A stretch of 64,000 nt of DNA from Hypomesus transpacificus (Eukaryota; Chordata; Actinopteri; Osmeriformes; Osmeridae), in contig NC_061078.1 of NCBI RefSeq assembly GCF_021917145.1, forward strand, positions 4,508,039 through 4,572,038. The letters run 5' to 3'. The translations under genes and the position numbers were made by a program. Below are positions 1 through 27,068 of this stretch, in pieces. Under the pieces are notes generated by a model that was not told the origin of the DNA, ran no database searches, and saw only the letters and a program-made list of their open reading frames with translations. Numbering within the stretch: position 1 is the stretch's first letter; every line of letters starts with the position of its first letter.

Positions 1-978
1 GGGGGAACCTCATCTTGATCAAAGTGTAGCCGTGCTGTTAGCACTCTAAAATCAGTATAGAGTTCGGAATGAGGATTGGTTTGACTAAATGGAAAATCGC
101 ATGTCAAATAAAACCTCAGAATCACCTCACCTCTTCTGAAGGAAAGTATGGTCGGAATGGTAATTCTGTCTCTTTTCGTTCCAAAAAATTTGGAATATGA
201 GTACTGTATTCTTTGCCTCCATCCCCTGTCTCTTCATAAAACCTGGAATGTGCTTCAAAGTATGCACACTATCTTCCCTCTATGAATAAAACATCTGTCA
301 TTCATCGTCCCGCACAATATGTGCCGATTTAACAGAGCATATCAGCTTGGAAGGAAATGGAGGCACTTCTGAGTGAGGTGCACGGTCCTAATGGGCTCAG
401 CCACATCCAAGGGATAGCCTATCTACCCTGTTGGACAGTTCCCAGTTAGCTGGCCTGGGGCACAGCGACTATGAAATGACGTTTTTGGAAGCCACAATAA
501 CAATGGGATGTATCACTAGGAGAAAAAAAAGGTCCTACAAAAATGTCTGTTTTAAAGCAGGTTTTCATGTTTGAAGGGGTTTGGTTGTTTGAACTTTGGA
601 GAAGTAATGGTCTGGATGGCCTGGGGCTTAGTCTTTAGGGCAGCTACTGTTACAGTACAAATTATCCTTAGTTGGCCTTGCATGCTGGTCAGGTGAAGAG
701 TCATAGTCACAGAGAATGTGTGGTGAGCACCATGTGGATCTTAAAGCTTTATGTCAAGCACCACAAAATGTCCTTGTAGAAAAGTTATGAGATCAAAGTG
801 ACAGTCTCTGAACTTCCTTTGCACATGTCAAACACTGTTCCCATTAGTTCCAAGTACTCTATGTCATATAAATAAGGTGGGAGTTTTTCATAGCGTACAT
901 ATATTTTCATACTTTCCTGTGAACTAAATGGTATTTAAATGAATATCTGAATACTATGACTTCTATATCTTTGTAATA
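1..978. other. Upstream flank, no gene seen
   Basis: No open frame here has coding character and I recognise no exon, RNA gene or complete repeat. The sequence is moderately AT-rich single-copy-looking DNA upstream of brd7. Confidence 0.5.
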
Positions 979-1251
979 AAGGGCCGTTTAGGAAATAATT
1001 CAGACTGTCTTTCCACAAACATTTAACAGAGGAACTTTTTTTCGAAAAACTTTATTATAAAATATTAATCAACGTAACAAAAAAAACAGTTCAGGTGAAT
1101 GCGCTTCATATGTGTATTATGCGAGCATTTCACATACGTGGCTGTGAGTTTTCAGTGTTATGAATGTCTATGAATGTTTCATATGTGAATGTGTATGTGT
1201 TTCATTTGTGTTTGTGTAAGGACAGTCTGAATTATTTCCTAAACGGCCCTT
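979..1251. mobile_element. MITE-like element with perfect 31-bp terminal inverted repeats
   Basis: Positions 979-1009 (aagggccgtttaggaaataa...) and 1221-1251 are exact reverse complements over 31 bp. They enclose about 210 bp of AT-rich DNA with no coding capacity. Total length is 273 bp, which fits a non-autonomous DNA transposon. I could not find a convincing target-site duplication in the flanks, so the superfamily is unknown. It lies about 450 bp upstream of the brd7 start. Confidence 0.65.
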
Positions 1252-1564
1252 GTATCTATGACTTGTCTTACCGTCTCAACGTACTTCTTGTCTTTGTGGT
1301 AATGTTGAGATGATAGTGCCTCCTACTGGAAAAATATTTACCCGTGTTTTGTTTATAATATTGTCCTGATTATGATAGTTTCTCTCTTAAACCGATTCCC
1401 CATGCATATGTTATAAGGTCGAGGGACATCCTCACTCAAAAAAAACATTTGATCGATCTTTCAAAATGTATTCTTAATGCAAAAGTAAAAGTTTGTTGCG
1501 CCAAGCGTCATACTTTAGGACATGGCTCAGGCTATGCTTTTATTTTGAAAGGGAATGTGCAAAA

Positions 1565-1622
1565 CCGGAAATGATATTGACAACCAGTTTCACGGTCCCA
1601 AGAAGAAGAATTCAACCGGAAA
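1565..1622 (+). promoter_or_regulatory. brd7: Candidate brd7 proximal promoter with two ETS-type sites
   Basis: Two copies of CCGGAAA lie at 1565-1571 and 1616-1622, in the same orientation, 51 bp apart and 78-135 bp upstream of the brd7 ATG. CCGGAA is the core bound by ETS/GABP factors and is common in TATA-less housekeeping promoters. The transcription start is not visible from sequence, and part of this stretch may be 5'UTR. Motif identity is seen; the function is inferred. Confidence 0.45.
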
Positions 1623-1699
1623 TTGGATTACTCGCTGAGGCTGGCTTTAACCTACTCACAAAGAAGATCCCGCGGTGGTGCATCAGGATAACATAAACA

Positions 1700-4600
1700 A
1701 TGGGAAAAAAGCACAAGAAACATAAGTCCGAAAAACACGGATACGAGGGTAAGACTTTAGTGACCTACACGATCACTGCCTCAAGTTGCAGAGATCTTGG
1801 CTATGTATGAGCTTTAGTGGGTGTCGTGCCCCAGGCTTGAAAGCTAGCTACTAGTTAGCTACTAGTTACCTAGCTCATTATTAGCCCGTCATATATAGCT
1901 CACACAAGCCTGTTAAATTACATTTACATTGCAACGTATTAATTTATCAGACACTTTTATCCAAAGCGACAAATAGTGCATATATAAAGTTCAGCAGAAG
2001 ATCAAGTATCAGAAGTGCAGTAAATTCTATAGTGTAGATCTATATATTTCGGTATTCAGACTTGAGAATCTGACTATTTACATCGCAACGTAACCACACA
2101 TCTCAGCAACACACGGTGAACCAACAACAATACTATCAATGCAGCAATAACATGTCGATCATAGTAGCATGCAAATAAATGTATGTTGAGCAAAAATAAC
2201 AATACAACTGTGTTGCTCTTTTGCCATTTCGGCAACATACTGACATTCGAGAAGCAATACATAAACACATGGTTACTCCTAACTATTTAAAAAAGAAACA
2301 ACGCTAGCTAGCTATTTACTCCCGTACTAACGGGCTGACTGGCACGGAACATCTTAAAGTTTTCAGCTGGCTATCTTTAGTAGACTCAATGCACTGCAGA
2401 AATATACTCACTTGTTACTGTTTGATTGCTGCTGTCCGCAGACTATGGAGAGAGACCACTCAAATTGGTCCTGAAGGTTGCGGGTAATGAAGTGACAGCC
2501 GGAAGCTCGAGTCTTGATAATCCTTATGACGAACAGGCCGATTACGACAAACCCAGCAAAGATAAGAAGAAGAAGAAAAAGAAGAGGGAAGACAAGGAGA
2601 GAAGCAACCCAGGTTCACCCCTGGATGACAAGAGAAAGAGAAAGGTACATTTTGAATGTCTGTAGGATGCCCCTGTTTTCCATGGAAACGTGCTGAAAAT
2701 GAGAACAATGTCACTTTTTGTAATTTGCTTTTCAATAGTCGTTACACTACTAAGCTTGCTGGCTACATCTGTCACTGTTGTGTGGAGGGTAGTCCATGTT
2801 CTGACCTATATCTGTACGGTCTATGTAGATGATTAAGAAGAGAAAAGGACAGGACTCTTTAGACACAGACTGGGATGACAGGGAGCAGAGTCGGACTCCT
2901 GTCCGGTCAGAACTGTCGTCCTGCATGGCAAAAATGGAAGGTAATAAATATTTTTATATTTGCCTTTTTACTTCACTGATGTCCACTTTGAAATGGTCTT
3001 TGGAAAAATGTAATTTTATTAAGCACTCATAGCCAACATTATTATCTCTTCCATCAGAAAAGGAACAAACCCCTCTTCAGGTAGCTTTGAACCAGCTCAT
3101 CAGACAGCTCCAGAGGTGAAGCATCCTACCAAACACATAACAGACCTTTGATTGAAATTGTATACTCAATTGCATTTGCATATTACATTCTAGTCATTGT
3201 ATTCCTTTTTCTTGTAGGAAAGACCCCAGTGCTTTTTTCTCATTCCCGGTGACTGATCTCATCGCCCCTGGTTACACCTCAGTCATCAAAAGGCCCATGG
3301 ACTTCAGCACAATGAAGGACAAAGTCAAGAAGGAGCACTATCCATCTCTGGAGGACCTGAAGGTATATCTGCACACACTGGCCTTCTTTTTCTCCTTCTC
3401 AAACCACCAACACACAGAATACCTCATTAAATAGTTCTGGTTCTATGGAGTGAAAATGATAAAGAGAGGATCTACCAACATTGCCCACTACACATGTGTG
3501 TCATCATCGGTCATTGATACAGGTGGATCTCAGAATCATGTGTGAGAACGCCATGATCTACAACAAGCCTGAGACAATCTACCATAAAGCTGCCAGGAAG
3601 CTGCTCCACTCCGGTATGAAGATACTCAGCCCGGTAAGCGTTTGCCTGAAGAGTAAAGTGGATTCTTGCACAAAGCCTTGTACTTTCAATGAAATGACAC
3701 CAGAGGGCAGCAGCAAGCAGCCTGTGGCTCCACATTGCTACATGTCATTACAGTCTGCCACTACATTGCTGCAGTATCCCTACAATATGTTCACATACCT
3801 ACAAACTAATTTATGTATCCAGTAATAAATATCCAACTAAAGTTGATGTTCTGTACCCTTTCAGGAGAGGTTGGAGAGCGTCAAACAGAGTATAGAGTTC
3901 ATGGCTGACCTGGACAACCCTGCTAACAAGCCAGGAAAGACTGAGGAGGAAGGGGGCTCAAGCCTGGACCGCTCTCAAAATGGTGCCATTCCCACTGACA
4001 CCAGTGAGAACTCCCAGTCCCCCTGCACTCCCAGGTGCTGCTCCTTACCCATGCACACAGATGATACTAAAACACCATTTAAAACCTGATTTAGGAGAGA
4101 AAGGAACCCTGATTTAAACACACGTTGCAAACATCTCAAGGTGCAATTACTGGCATGATCTTGATCAGACTAGCCTTTGGAAGGAAACTTCAACCGGTAA
4201 TAAAAGGATCACGTCTTCCAAGTGTCACAATAACCTCTGATGTTTGACAGAGTTCATTTTTCACATTTTGCACAAGTGTGATTGATATTCTGTTAGTTGT
4301 TTGTTGTTGCCGCTGATGTAGTAACAAGAAGTGCTGCTGTGCTGTTGCTCACTTGAGACTGTTGTGACTGAGCTCATTTGTCAGAGACACGAGAGCCAAT
4401 CAGGAAGTGGCACAGCTCTGCCCCCTGACATTCACATGTTATGGATTCCCTCCCAAGTGCTGTGGGTTTGTTTTCTTCCCTGTCTTTGGTGAATCAGTTC
4501 TTTCCACAGAGACACTGAGAGCTCAGAATGAAAGGAATGCCTGTGAGCGTGTTGGGTCTTGCACGCTGTCAGCACTGCACACTAGGTTTTACACCAGGGA

Positions 4601-7600
4601 AAAAAACATGTCTTTGAGCCTACCATTTCTTGGCCTCAAACTACCAAAGTGTTAGCTAGGTGAAGAAGCATACTTTTGACAGATAATATCGAAACATTGT
4701 GGATTAGTTTAAGGAAGATGCTGACTATGGAAACAAACATATGCAAAACATACTTTTTTGTCTCTGTCCTCGTTTTGGGTCATCAGAGTGGGTTCAAATG
4801 TCTTCCTTCTGGTCGCATCAGATAATCACAGCATCACTAATGGCTGTCCACCGCATTTGGGCCATATTGTGAAGCCCTAATTCTCTGGGTCAAAGCCTCT
4901 TACTCATCCACTCTCCTCTTTGCCTCTGTGTTCGGCTGTGTTTCCAGGTTGGATAAAGACTCTAAAGATGAGGCGTCTAAGGCTGTGAGCCAGGCAGAGA
5001 GAGAGCTGGAGGAGATCCGCAAGGTCATCCAGGAGTCTGGAGGCAAACTCTCCAACAGAGGACTTCAGACCGAGGTGGGAGATCCCCCTAGTTCACTTTC
5101 TTCATTTAGTATTTGTGCCATGGATGTCCACCCGATATGCAGTTGCTTGACACATTTGCAGACATACATAGGTACGATAGCCGTAGGTCACTTGACTTAT
5201 TGAGCCTCAATTGTCAGATATCACTACGTGCTTAAGTTTTGTGTCCACAACCATGTTTTACATGCAAGTAAATGATACAGTGTTGCTGTTGTTTTTGTAG
5301 CTGGAGTTTAAGAGGCGGAAGATTGATGGCTCCACCACCCTGGCCATCCTTAACCCAGCCGATTTATCTGCCGGAGGTAGGTGCAACCAGGAAGTTCTCG
5401 GGCTCTCCTGCCCACTGTGTGCACGAGGGAGCAGTTGAACTGTGACATGTCACTGTGTCTTCTGCAGATGTGGGCTACTGCCCTGTGAAGCTGGGCATGA
5501 TGTCAGGCAGACTGCAGAGTGGTGTCAACACCCTGCAGGGCTTTCGGGAGGACAAGAGGAACCGGATCACCCCAGGTAGGATGGAGGGTTCAAACACAGC
5601 AGTGGGAACATTTCACAGCCAATGTGCCTATCCATGTTTTTAAAAAGCCTACAGGGTTTTGTATCCATATCCGTTTCATATCATGAAATCTGTTCGTAGA
5701 TGGATTGCATGTGTATTTCCAAACTCCCAGCCAGTCCCTTCCCCCCGTGTTGCTGTGTGTGGACGATGCATTGACGTGCATGCTCGGTGCTCCACAGTGT
5801 GCTACATGAACTACGGGCCGTACACCTCCTACGCTCCCACCTACGACTCCAGCTTCGCCAACATCAGCAAGGACGACACGGATCTCGTCTACTCGTCCTA
5901 CGGAGAGGAGCCCAGCCTCCAGGGCTCTGAGAGGTACGAACCTCTCTCTCCTCATTCCTCTGCCCTCTCTGACTACCACTGGGCTGCTAACAGCAGACAT
6001 TTGTGACATTTACAGTATAGAAGAAGATTAAGTACTGTTTTAGACAAACACGCTATTAGGATTCCTGGATGATTCAAGGCCAAATGTCGTCCTCTGAAGT
6101 TATGAGAGGAGGTGTTGGCGTGGGTACAGCTCGCCAAGGCATAGCTTCAAGCCACGTTAAACGTAATCCGAGCCTGCTACTTGTGCTTGCGGAGGGAGAA
6201 ACTCTTCCGATTGTTTTTTGTTTGAGTGTGTGTCACTGGGTCCACAGCATCAAAGATTTTCTGGCCAAATCGGAGGAGCACATGTACAAATTGGCAGACA
6301 GTCTTTTGGATGCGATGACCAATGGAGAGCACTCCAAAACCATAGAAGAAGTGGTGAGTACTCAGTCACTTCCTTCTGACACATTTAGTTGGCTGTACGG
6401 TACTTTGTTGGCTGTACTGTTCTTGCGTTTTGCAGCCAAGCATCCCTTCCGAAAAAGACAATGGTCTCTGCTTGAACGTATAATGGTTCAATCGAACTGT
6501 AAAATGTTCTACAGTATTGTGTACTTGATGATGCTTGCTTGCCTTTTAGATTGTTCAAGATGGAGAGGAACGAGAGAAGACTTCAGAGGCCAGGGTTGAA
6601 ATGGAGGTAAGACCCAGATAGACTACAGCACTAATAGTGATCCCAACCTGAGCTGAACCCCGCCTAGACTGCTTCTGCACACGGCTGTTGTGCGTCCCAG
6701 CTGTGTCAACAGCACAGCCATGGTTTTAAGCTGCCAACATCCACATGTGGAAAAGTATTTCCCCATAAAAACGCACCTCCCTCCACTACAGTCCCTCTTC
6801 CCTTCCTGGGATCGGGTGCATCCAGCAATCTCAGGGGCTCAGTGTCAGGGATGAGGAAATGCCTGTATTTTCTTTCCAGCTCCCCCCCTCCCATCTCCCG
6901 GTCATTTGAATGGGCTCCACACAGGGGTGGCAGGGCTGAGGGGAATCTGAAGCCACCAAACCCTGCTGAGCAACACTGCAGCCTCTGTCCCCGGCTGTTT
7001 GCTGTGCTTGGCTGCTCTCCAGATTAGCCTTCTTCCCTGCTCGGGTGGTGCTGCTGCTTTTTCTTTCTTTGCAGCAATTTCTTGGAAGCTGGGAATGTGC
7101 TGCTTTAAAAAGGACTGTTCCCTGAGTCTCCATCTCAGTCCTCTTTTGAGGAATTGGTGATTTCTAAGAATTGTCAGTTGCCAGGTGAGGGGAGTGCTGA
7201 AAAGGAAGGCCAAAATAATGTAGCAAACTGACTCCTTTCTCCTCACTCAGGTGATTACGCCCAGCACTACCAAGCAGAGATCAGCGTCTCTGAGCTCTGT
7301 GATTGGACTGGACCCGGAGACTGTGGAGGACCTCACTGAGGGTAAAGATCTTTGGTGTGACCTGAGGTTGAGTTCTCCGCAGCTAGCCTGTTAATTGGAA
7401 CCATGAGTCAGAGTGTTTCATTGTAAATTCGCGTAGGCCTGTCAAACAGGCAATTAGGTAGGTGATTTTGAAGGGCTGCATGCTTTCCCTGGCCACTTAA
7501 GCGGGGTTTGGTTGAACGTACCCTTGTGAAAGAGATGTTGTGTTTGAGATCCAATTATATAGGTTACAATTAACTTAGGAAAATGCAGGTGTGAACCCCC

Positions 7601-8182
7601 CCGGTGTTTGTGTGCATCACAGAAGCCCAGCGTTTCCAGAACAAGTTGGACGAGACGACAAAGCTCCTCAATGGGCTCCAGGAAGCCCAGAACGAGCGTC
7701 TGAGCGCCAAGCAGCCCCCCAATATGATCTGCCTGCTGGCCCCCACCACCAAGGAGCTGCAGCTGGGTATGACTCGCTCTCTCTCTCCCACACACACACA
7801 GTCTCTGTAGGGTCATTCACAACCCTCCCTGGATGTCAACTCTCACTGTACCTTTTCTCTTCTCCCTGCAGCTGAGAAGGTGACTGAGAACTTGGCCCAG
7901 CTGACCAGCCAGGTGGGTCCTGGAGATGTGAGCAGCCTGTATGGTATCAGGAGGGCCATGGGCATCACACTGACTCAGGAGCCCCTCGTAGACCTGACCA
8001 CAGGTAAGCCACCAGACACCAGTCTGCTGGTGCTCTTATCAGAGCTAACATATTTGATTTTGTATTAATACTTACCTTGTACAAAACTCATATGTTCCTC
8101 TTCAAATAATGACTTTTGTGTCGGTCTGGTTTTCTTTATAGTGGAGACTGCGTCCATGGATATTTCGTCTGTGGGTAGCTGA
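1700..8182 (+). CDS. brd7: Bromodomain-containing protein 7 (PBAF chromatin-remodelling subunit), 17 coding exons
   Basis: BRD7 is a nuclear acetyl-lysine reader of the PBAF SWI/SNF complex and a p53/BRCA1 cofactor (family knowledge). Coding exons: 1700-1748, 2442-2644, 2829-2940, 3058-3115, 3218-3362, 3523-3633, 3865-4034, 4948-5074, 5301-5376, 5468-5575, 5798-5933, 6248-6353, 6550-6606, 7251-7341, 7623-7766, 7872-8003, 8142-8182. All introns are GT-AG and phases close to 621 aa plus stop (human 651). The N-terminus MGKKHKKHKS is the BRD7 signature, which separates it from BRD9. A lysine-rich nuclear-type tract lies at about residues 55-85. The bromodomain is about 125-228, with the acetyl-lysine Asn at 203 in MIYNKPE. 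A DUF3512 region follows (about 283-510), with motifs such as GYCPVKLGM and NYGPYTSYAP, then a C-terminal coiled coil (about 517-550). The start has a strong Kozak context (A at -3, G at +4). It converges on adcy7. Confidence 0.96.
1917..2025. repeat. Teleost SINE/LINE-tail repeat fragment in brd7 intron 1
   Basis: The stretch contains 'cacttttatccaaagcgac', matching in reverse the tail seen in other copies in this window (around 32750, 56130 and 60640). It is a truncated dispersed repeat inside intron 1. The neighbouring 1840-1865 holds short reiterations of ctagctactagtta. Confidence 0.55.
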
Positions 8183-8267
8183 GCTTAGGATGGCTTCCCA
8201 TCATAACATGAGATCTGTCTTGAACTGTACAAAAGGTGCTTTTTGTCTGACATTTGTAATTTCATCA

Positions 8268-8273
8268 AATAAA
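8268..8273 (+). terminator. brd7: brd7 polyadenylation signal AATAAA
   Basis: A canonical AATAAA lies 86 nt after the brd7 stop codon, giving a very short 3'UTR with cleavage expected near 8285-8300. The signal is seen; its use is inferred. Confidence 0.7.
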
Positions 8274-8299
8274 CTTTTTATAGAAAGTTTGCTTTTGGT

Positions 8300-9473
8300 T
8301 GTCATTTACTCAGCAACTGCAAGGTCCTTGAACTATATGAATGACAATGTCAACCACTCAAACTTGCAAAACCATTTATAACATTCCATTACTGTACAAA
8401 ATGTGAACTTTGTTCCTTGGTGAGACAGCATACAATTCACAGGAAAGCAACCCAATCTATTATAGCCCACCTTAGTCAGTCAAACACATAAGGCCCCACA
8501 GCAACAGTTTTCAGAGGCACACAGCGGCAAGAACGAGAGCATTCAGTGAGTAGACAGTTCTGCTTACACACAAGATACAAGACAGTCAGTATTGGGGGTT
8601 TGGGTAAAAAAAAAAAAAACTAAACGTGATTTACACCTTGAGTTGATCCCAGCTCTGGTCAATACAGCTAGTTATTCCCCAGCAAATGCGGAGAGGCAGC
8701 ATAAGACATTCATACAGGTAACAAACAGGCCTACTCAGAAAACACTAGCTTTGACATACTGGTCAGCTAGTTATAATCAAGTTAATTTCAAATACTGTGT
8801 TTCTTACATTTATACCAAAGTTTAAATATTGTACTTCCTTCTGTTACGCCCATGTGTGACAGGACTGGTTGAACAACCAGGCAGAACAAAGCAACATTCT
8901 ATTCAGCTTCTGTCTCATTCATTCAACAGAGAATGGCAAGTAAACTCAGTTGGCTGAAACAGTATTTGGCTTCAATATAGTACATATACATTTGTGCATC
9001 ACAGGCAACAGCCGAACGGGGATAGAAGAAATATTATGAGACCTTTCACTAAACAAAAGTATCTAGTTATATTTTAGAAAACATCAGCTGGAAGGAATAT
9101 TTACATCTGCCCTTTTCATGCATTTCATTATCACCACCAGAATACGAATCCAACCAGTCTCAGACAAAAGGGGGCCGACAAACTCTTGTCAAGTTCAGTG
9201 CTTGAACACAGTCTATTTTCATCCCTCAAAAGGGACAAGAGTGACAATGAGTTCTTGCCCTCTCAATCCAATCCTCTCTTCAGTCATATGCGACACTGCA
9301 ACACTGATGATGGTCTAGAAAAGCTGAATGCCCCAGGGCCATGTTTCTGGAACCCTCTGTGTAGAGAGAAGGGAGGGGGGCCTATGTGTGGTGCCCCATG
9401 TCCTGTGCTCCTCTCCCCTCCCCAACAGCAGGCCAGCCGGAGCCTCCAGGGCCAGTGGTGACTGAGGCTGGCC
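8300..9473 (-). other. adcy7: adcy7 3'UTR candidate region
   Basis: About 1.2 kb separates the adcy7 stop from the brd7 3' end, with no coding frame. No canonical AATAAA is present on the minus strand. The variants AGTAAA (8305-8310) and TATAAA (8375-8380) are candidate adcy7 poly(A) signals and would place its 3' end almost on top of the brd7 3' end. Confidence 0.4.
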
Positions 9474-25844
<16,371 letters not shown>

Positions 25845-25864
25845 GGCGAACACTCCTCCTCAGA

Positions 25865-26377
25865 CTGGCATAGCAGGTCCAAATAGACGTTAAACCAACC
25901 CAACTCACTGTAAGTGTGTGTAGTGAGTGTGTGCTTTAGAGTGTGTGGGCCCAGTCTGGTCCACAGTTGCCGGCTGTTGTGGTTCTACAGGCTGTTTTAA
26001 GTCATGATGCAGGAGTGCAGTTGGTGCTGTTTTTCCATCCAAGGCATCTCACGGGTCTTGGTCCATTTTCTCTCACCGTTCTTTGCCCTTTTCCCTCTCT
26101 CTTTCTCTCCTTTTTGTTACCCTTCTTTACGCTCTCTCTTATCTCCTTTTGTATTTGGCAAAAAGACACCGTTCTTCCTTGCTGGTTACTGGGCTCCTCT
26201 CCTTAGAGAGGTTGAATAATAAACCAGTGGCTGGGAGGGGAGGAGAGACAGAGGGAGGAGGAGGGAGGATAGACGGGTCGTCGAGGGGTCCAGCAGGATT
26301 CAGGATGTCCCAGAGGCACTGAACAGACGGAGAGGCCCGCGGCAATTCCACCCACTGGTGATAGTACAGTCACTGAC
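25865..26377 (-). other. adcy7: Candidate adcy7 5'UTR exon and short intron just upstream of the start exon
   Basis: On the minus strand a very strong acceptor (ttttcctccccttccccag) ends at 26378, and a donor AACG/gtgaga lies at 26077/26076. The resulting 301-nt exon (26077-26377) contains no ATG. A second acceptor (cctgctatgccag) would join it to 25864, 20 nt before the adcy7 start. The absence of ATG over 301 nt in the exon but not in the putative 212-nt intron supports a 5'UTR reading. Splice sites are seen; usage is inferred. Confidence 0.5.
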
Positions 26378-27026
26378 CTGGGGAAGGGGAGGAAAATGAG
26401 AGAGAGAGACAGAGACAGAGAGAGAAACAGACAGAGACACACACAGAGAGGGGTACAGAATTAACGGTGAGTGCAGTAAATATACACTGTGGCCTATAAA
26501 GAGTTAATGACTTTGCTTTGAGCACTTTCTCTTGCGCTATTACAGGGTCATAAAATTCAGTAAAATCTTGTTGCTTTCCACCCTAAAAGTCACTCTCTCA
26601 CACATGAACAAACACACGCAGATACACACACACAACCAAAAACAGGCAAAACTAAGCACATAAGCTTTCCTTTGAAATGTCAGCTTTGAAACTAATATGA
26701 CCTCTTATTAACCAATATTACTTTACAATCTTTCTTTTCTACAGAAACATCAGTGATAAATTGAAACAGGCCCTCTGTGACATGCTTGCGTGTAAAAAGG
26801 GCTACACAAATAAATGTTGATTTGAAAAAATTACAGCTGAATCCATTTAACAGGAAATGACTAAACTGTCTGCAACTGGATAGAGTAGTTAGACATCCCC
26901 CAATTACAAAGACAGCGCTTATAAACCCAGGGCAGGGGTCTGTAAATATATATGTACACATTGAGAAAGCCAATGAGTATTCTCCAGAGTTCTTCCCAAG
27001 CTTAATAAAGCCCTGTCTGTGTTCAT

Positions 27027-27068
27027 CCCAGCCCCAGCCCCAGCCCCAGCCCCAGCCCCAGCCCCAGC
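27027..27068. repeat. Hexanucleotide repeat (CCCCAG)7
   Basis: About seven near-perfect copies of CCCCAG. On the minus strand, which is the sense strand of adcy7, it reads (CTGGGG)n, with runs of four Gs every six bases. Confidence 0.9.

Noticed and set aside
1493..1696. 67-aa frame ending just before the brd7 start
   Set aside because: It overlaps the promoter/5'UTR, shows no family resemblance and is out of frame with brd7.
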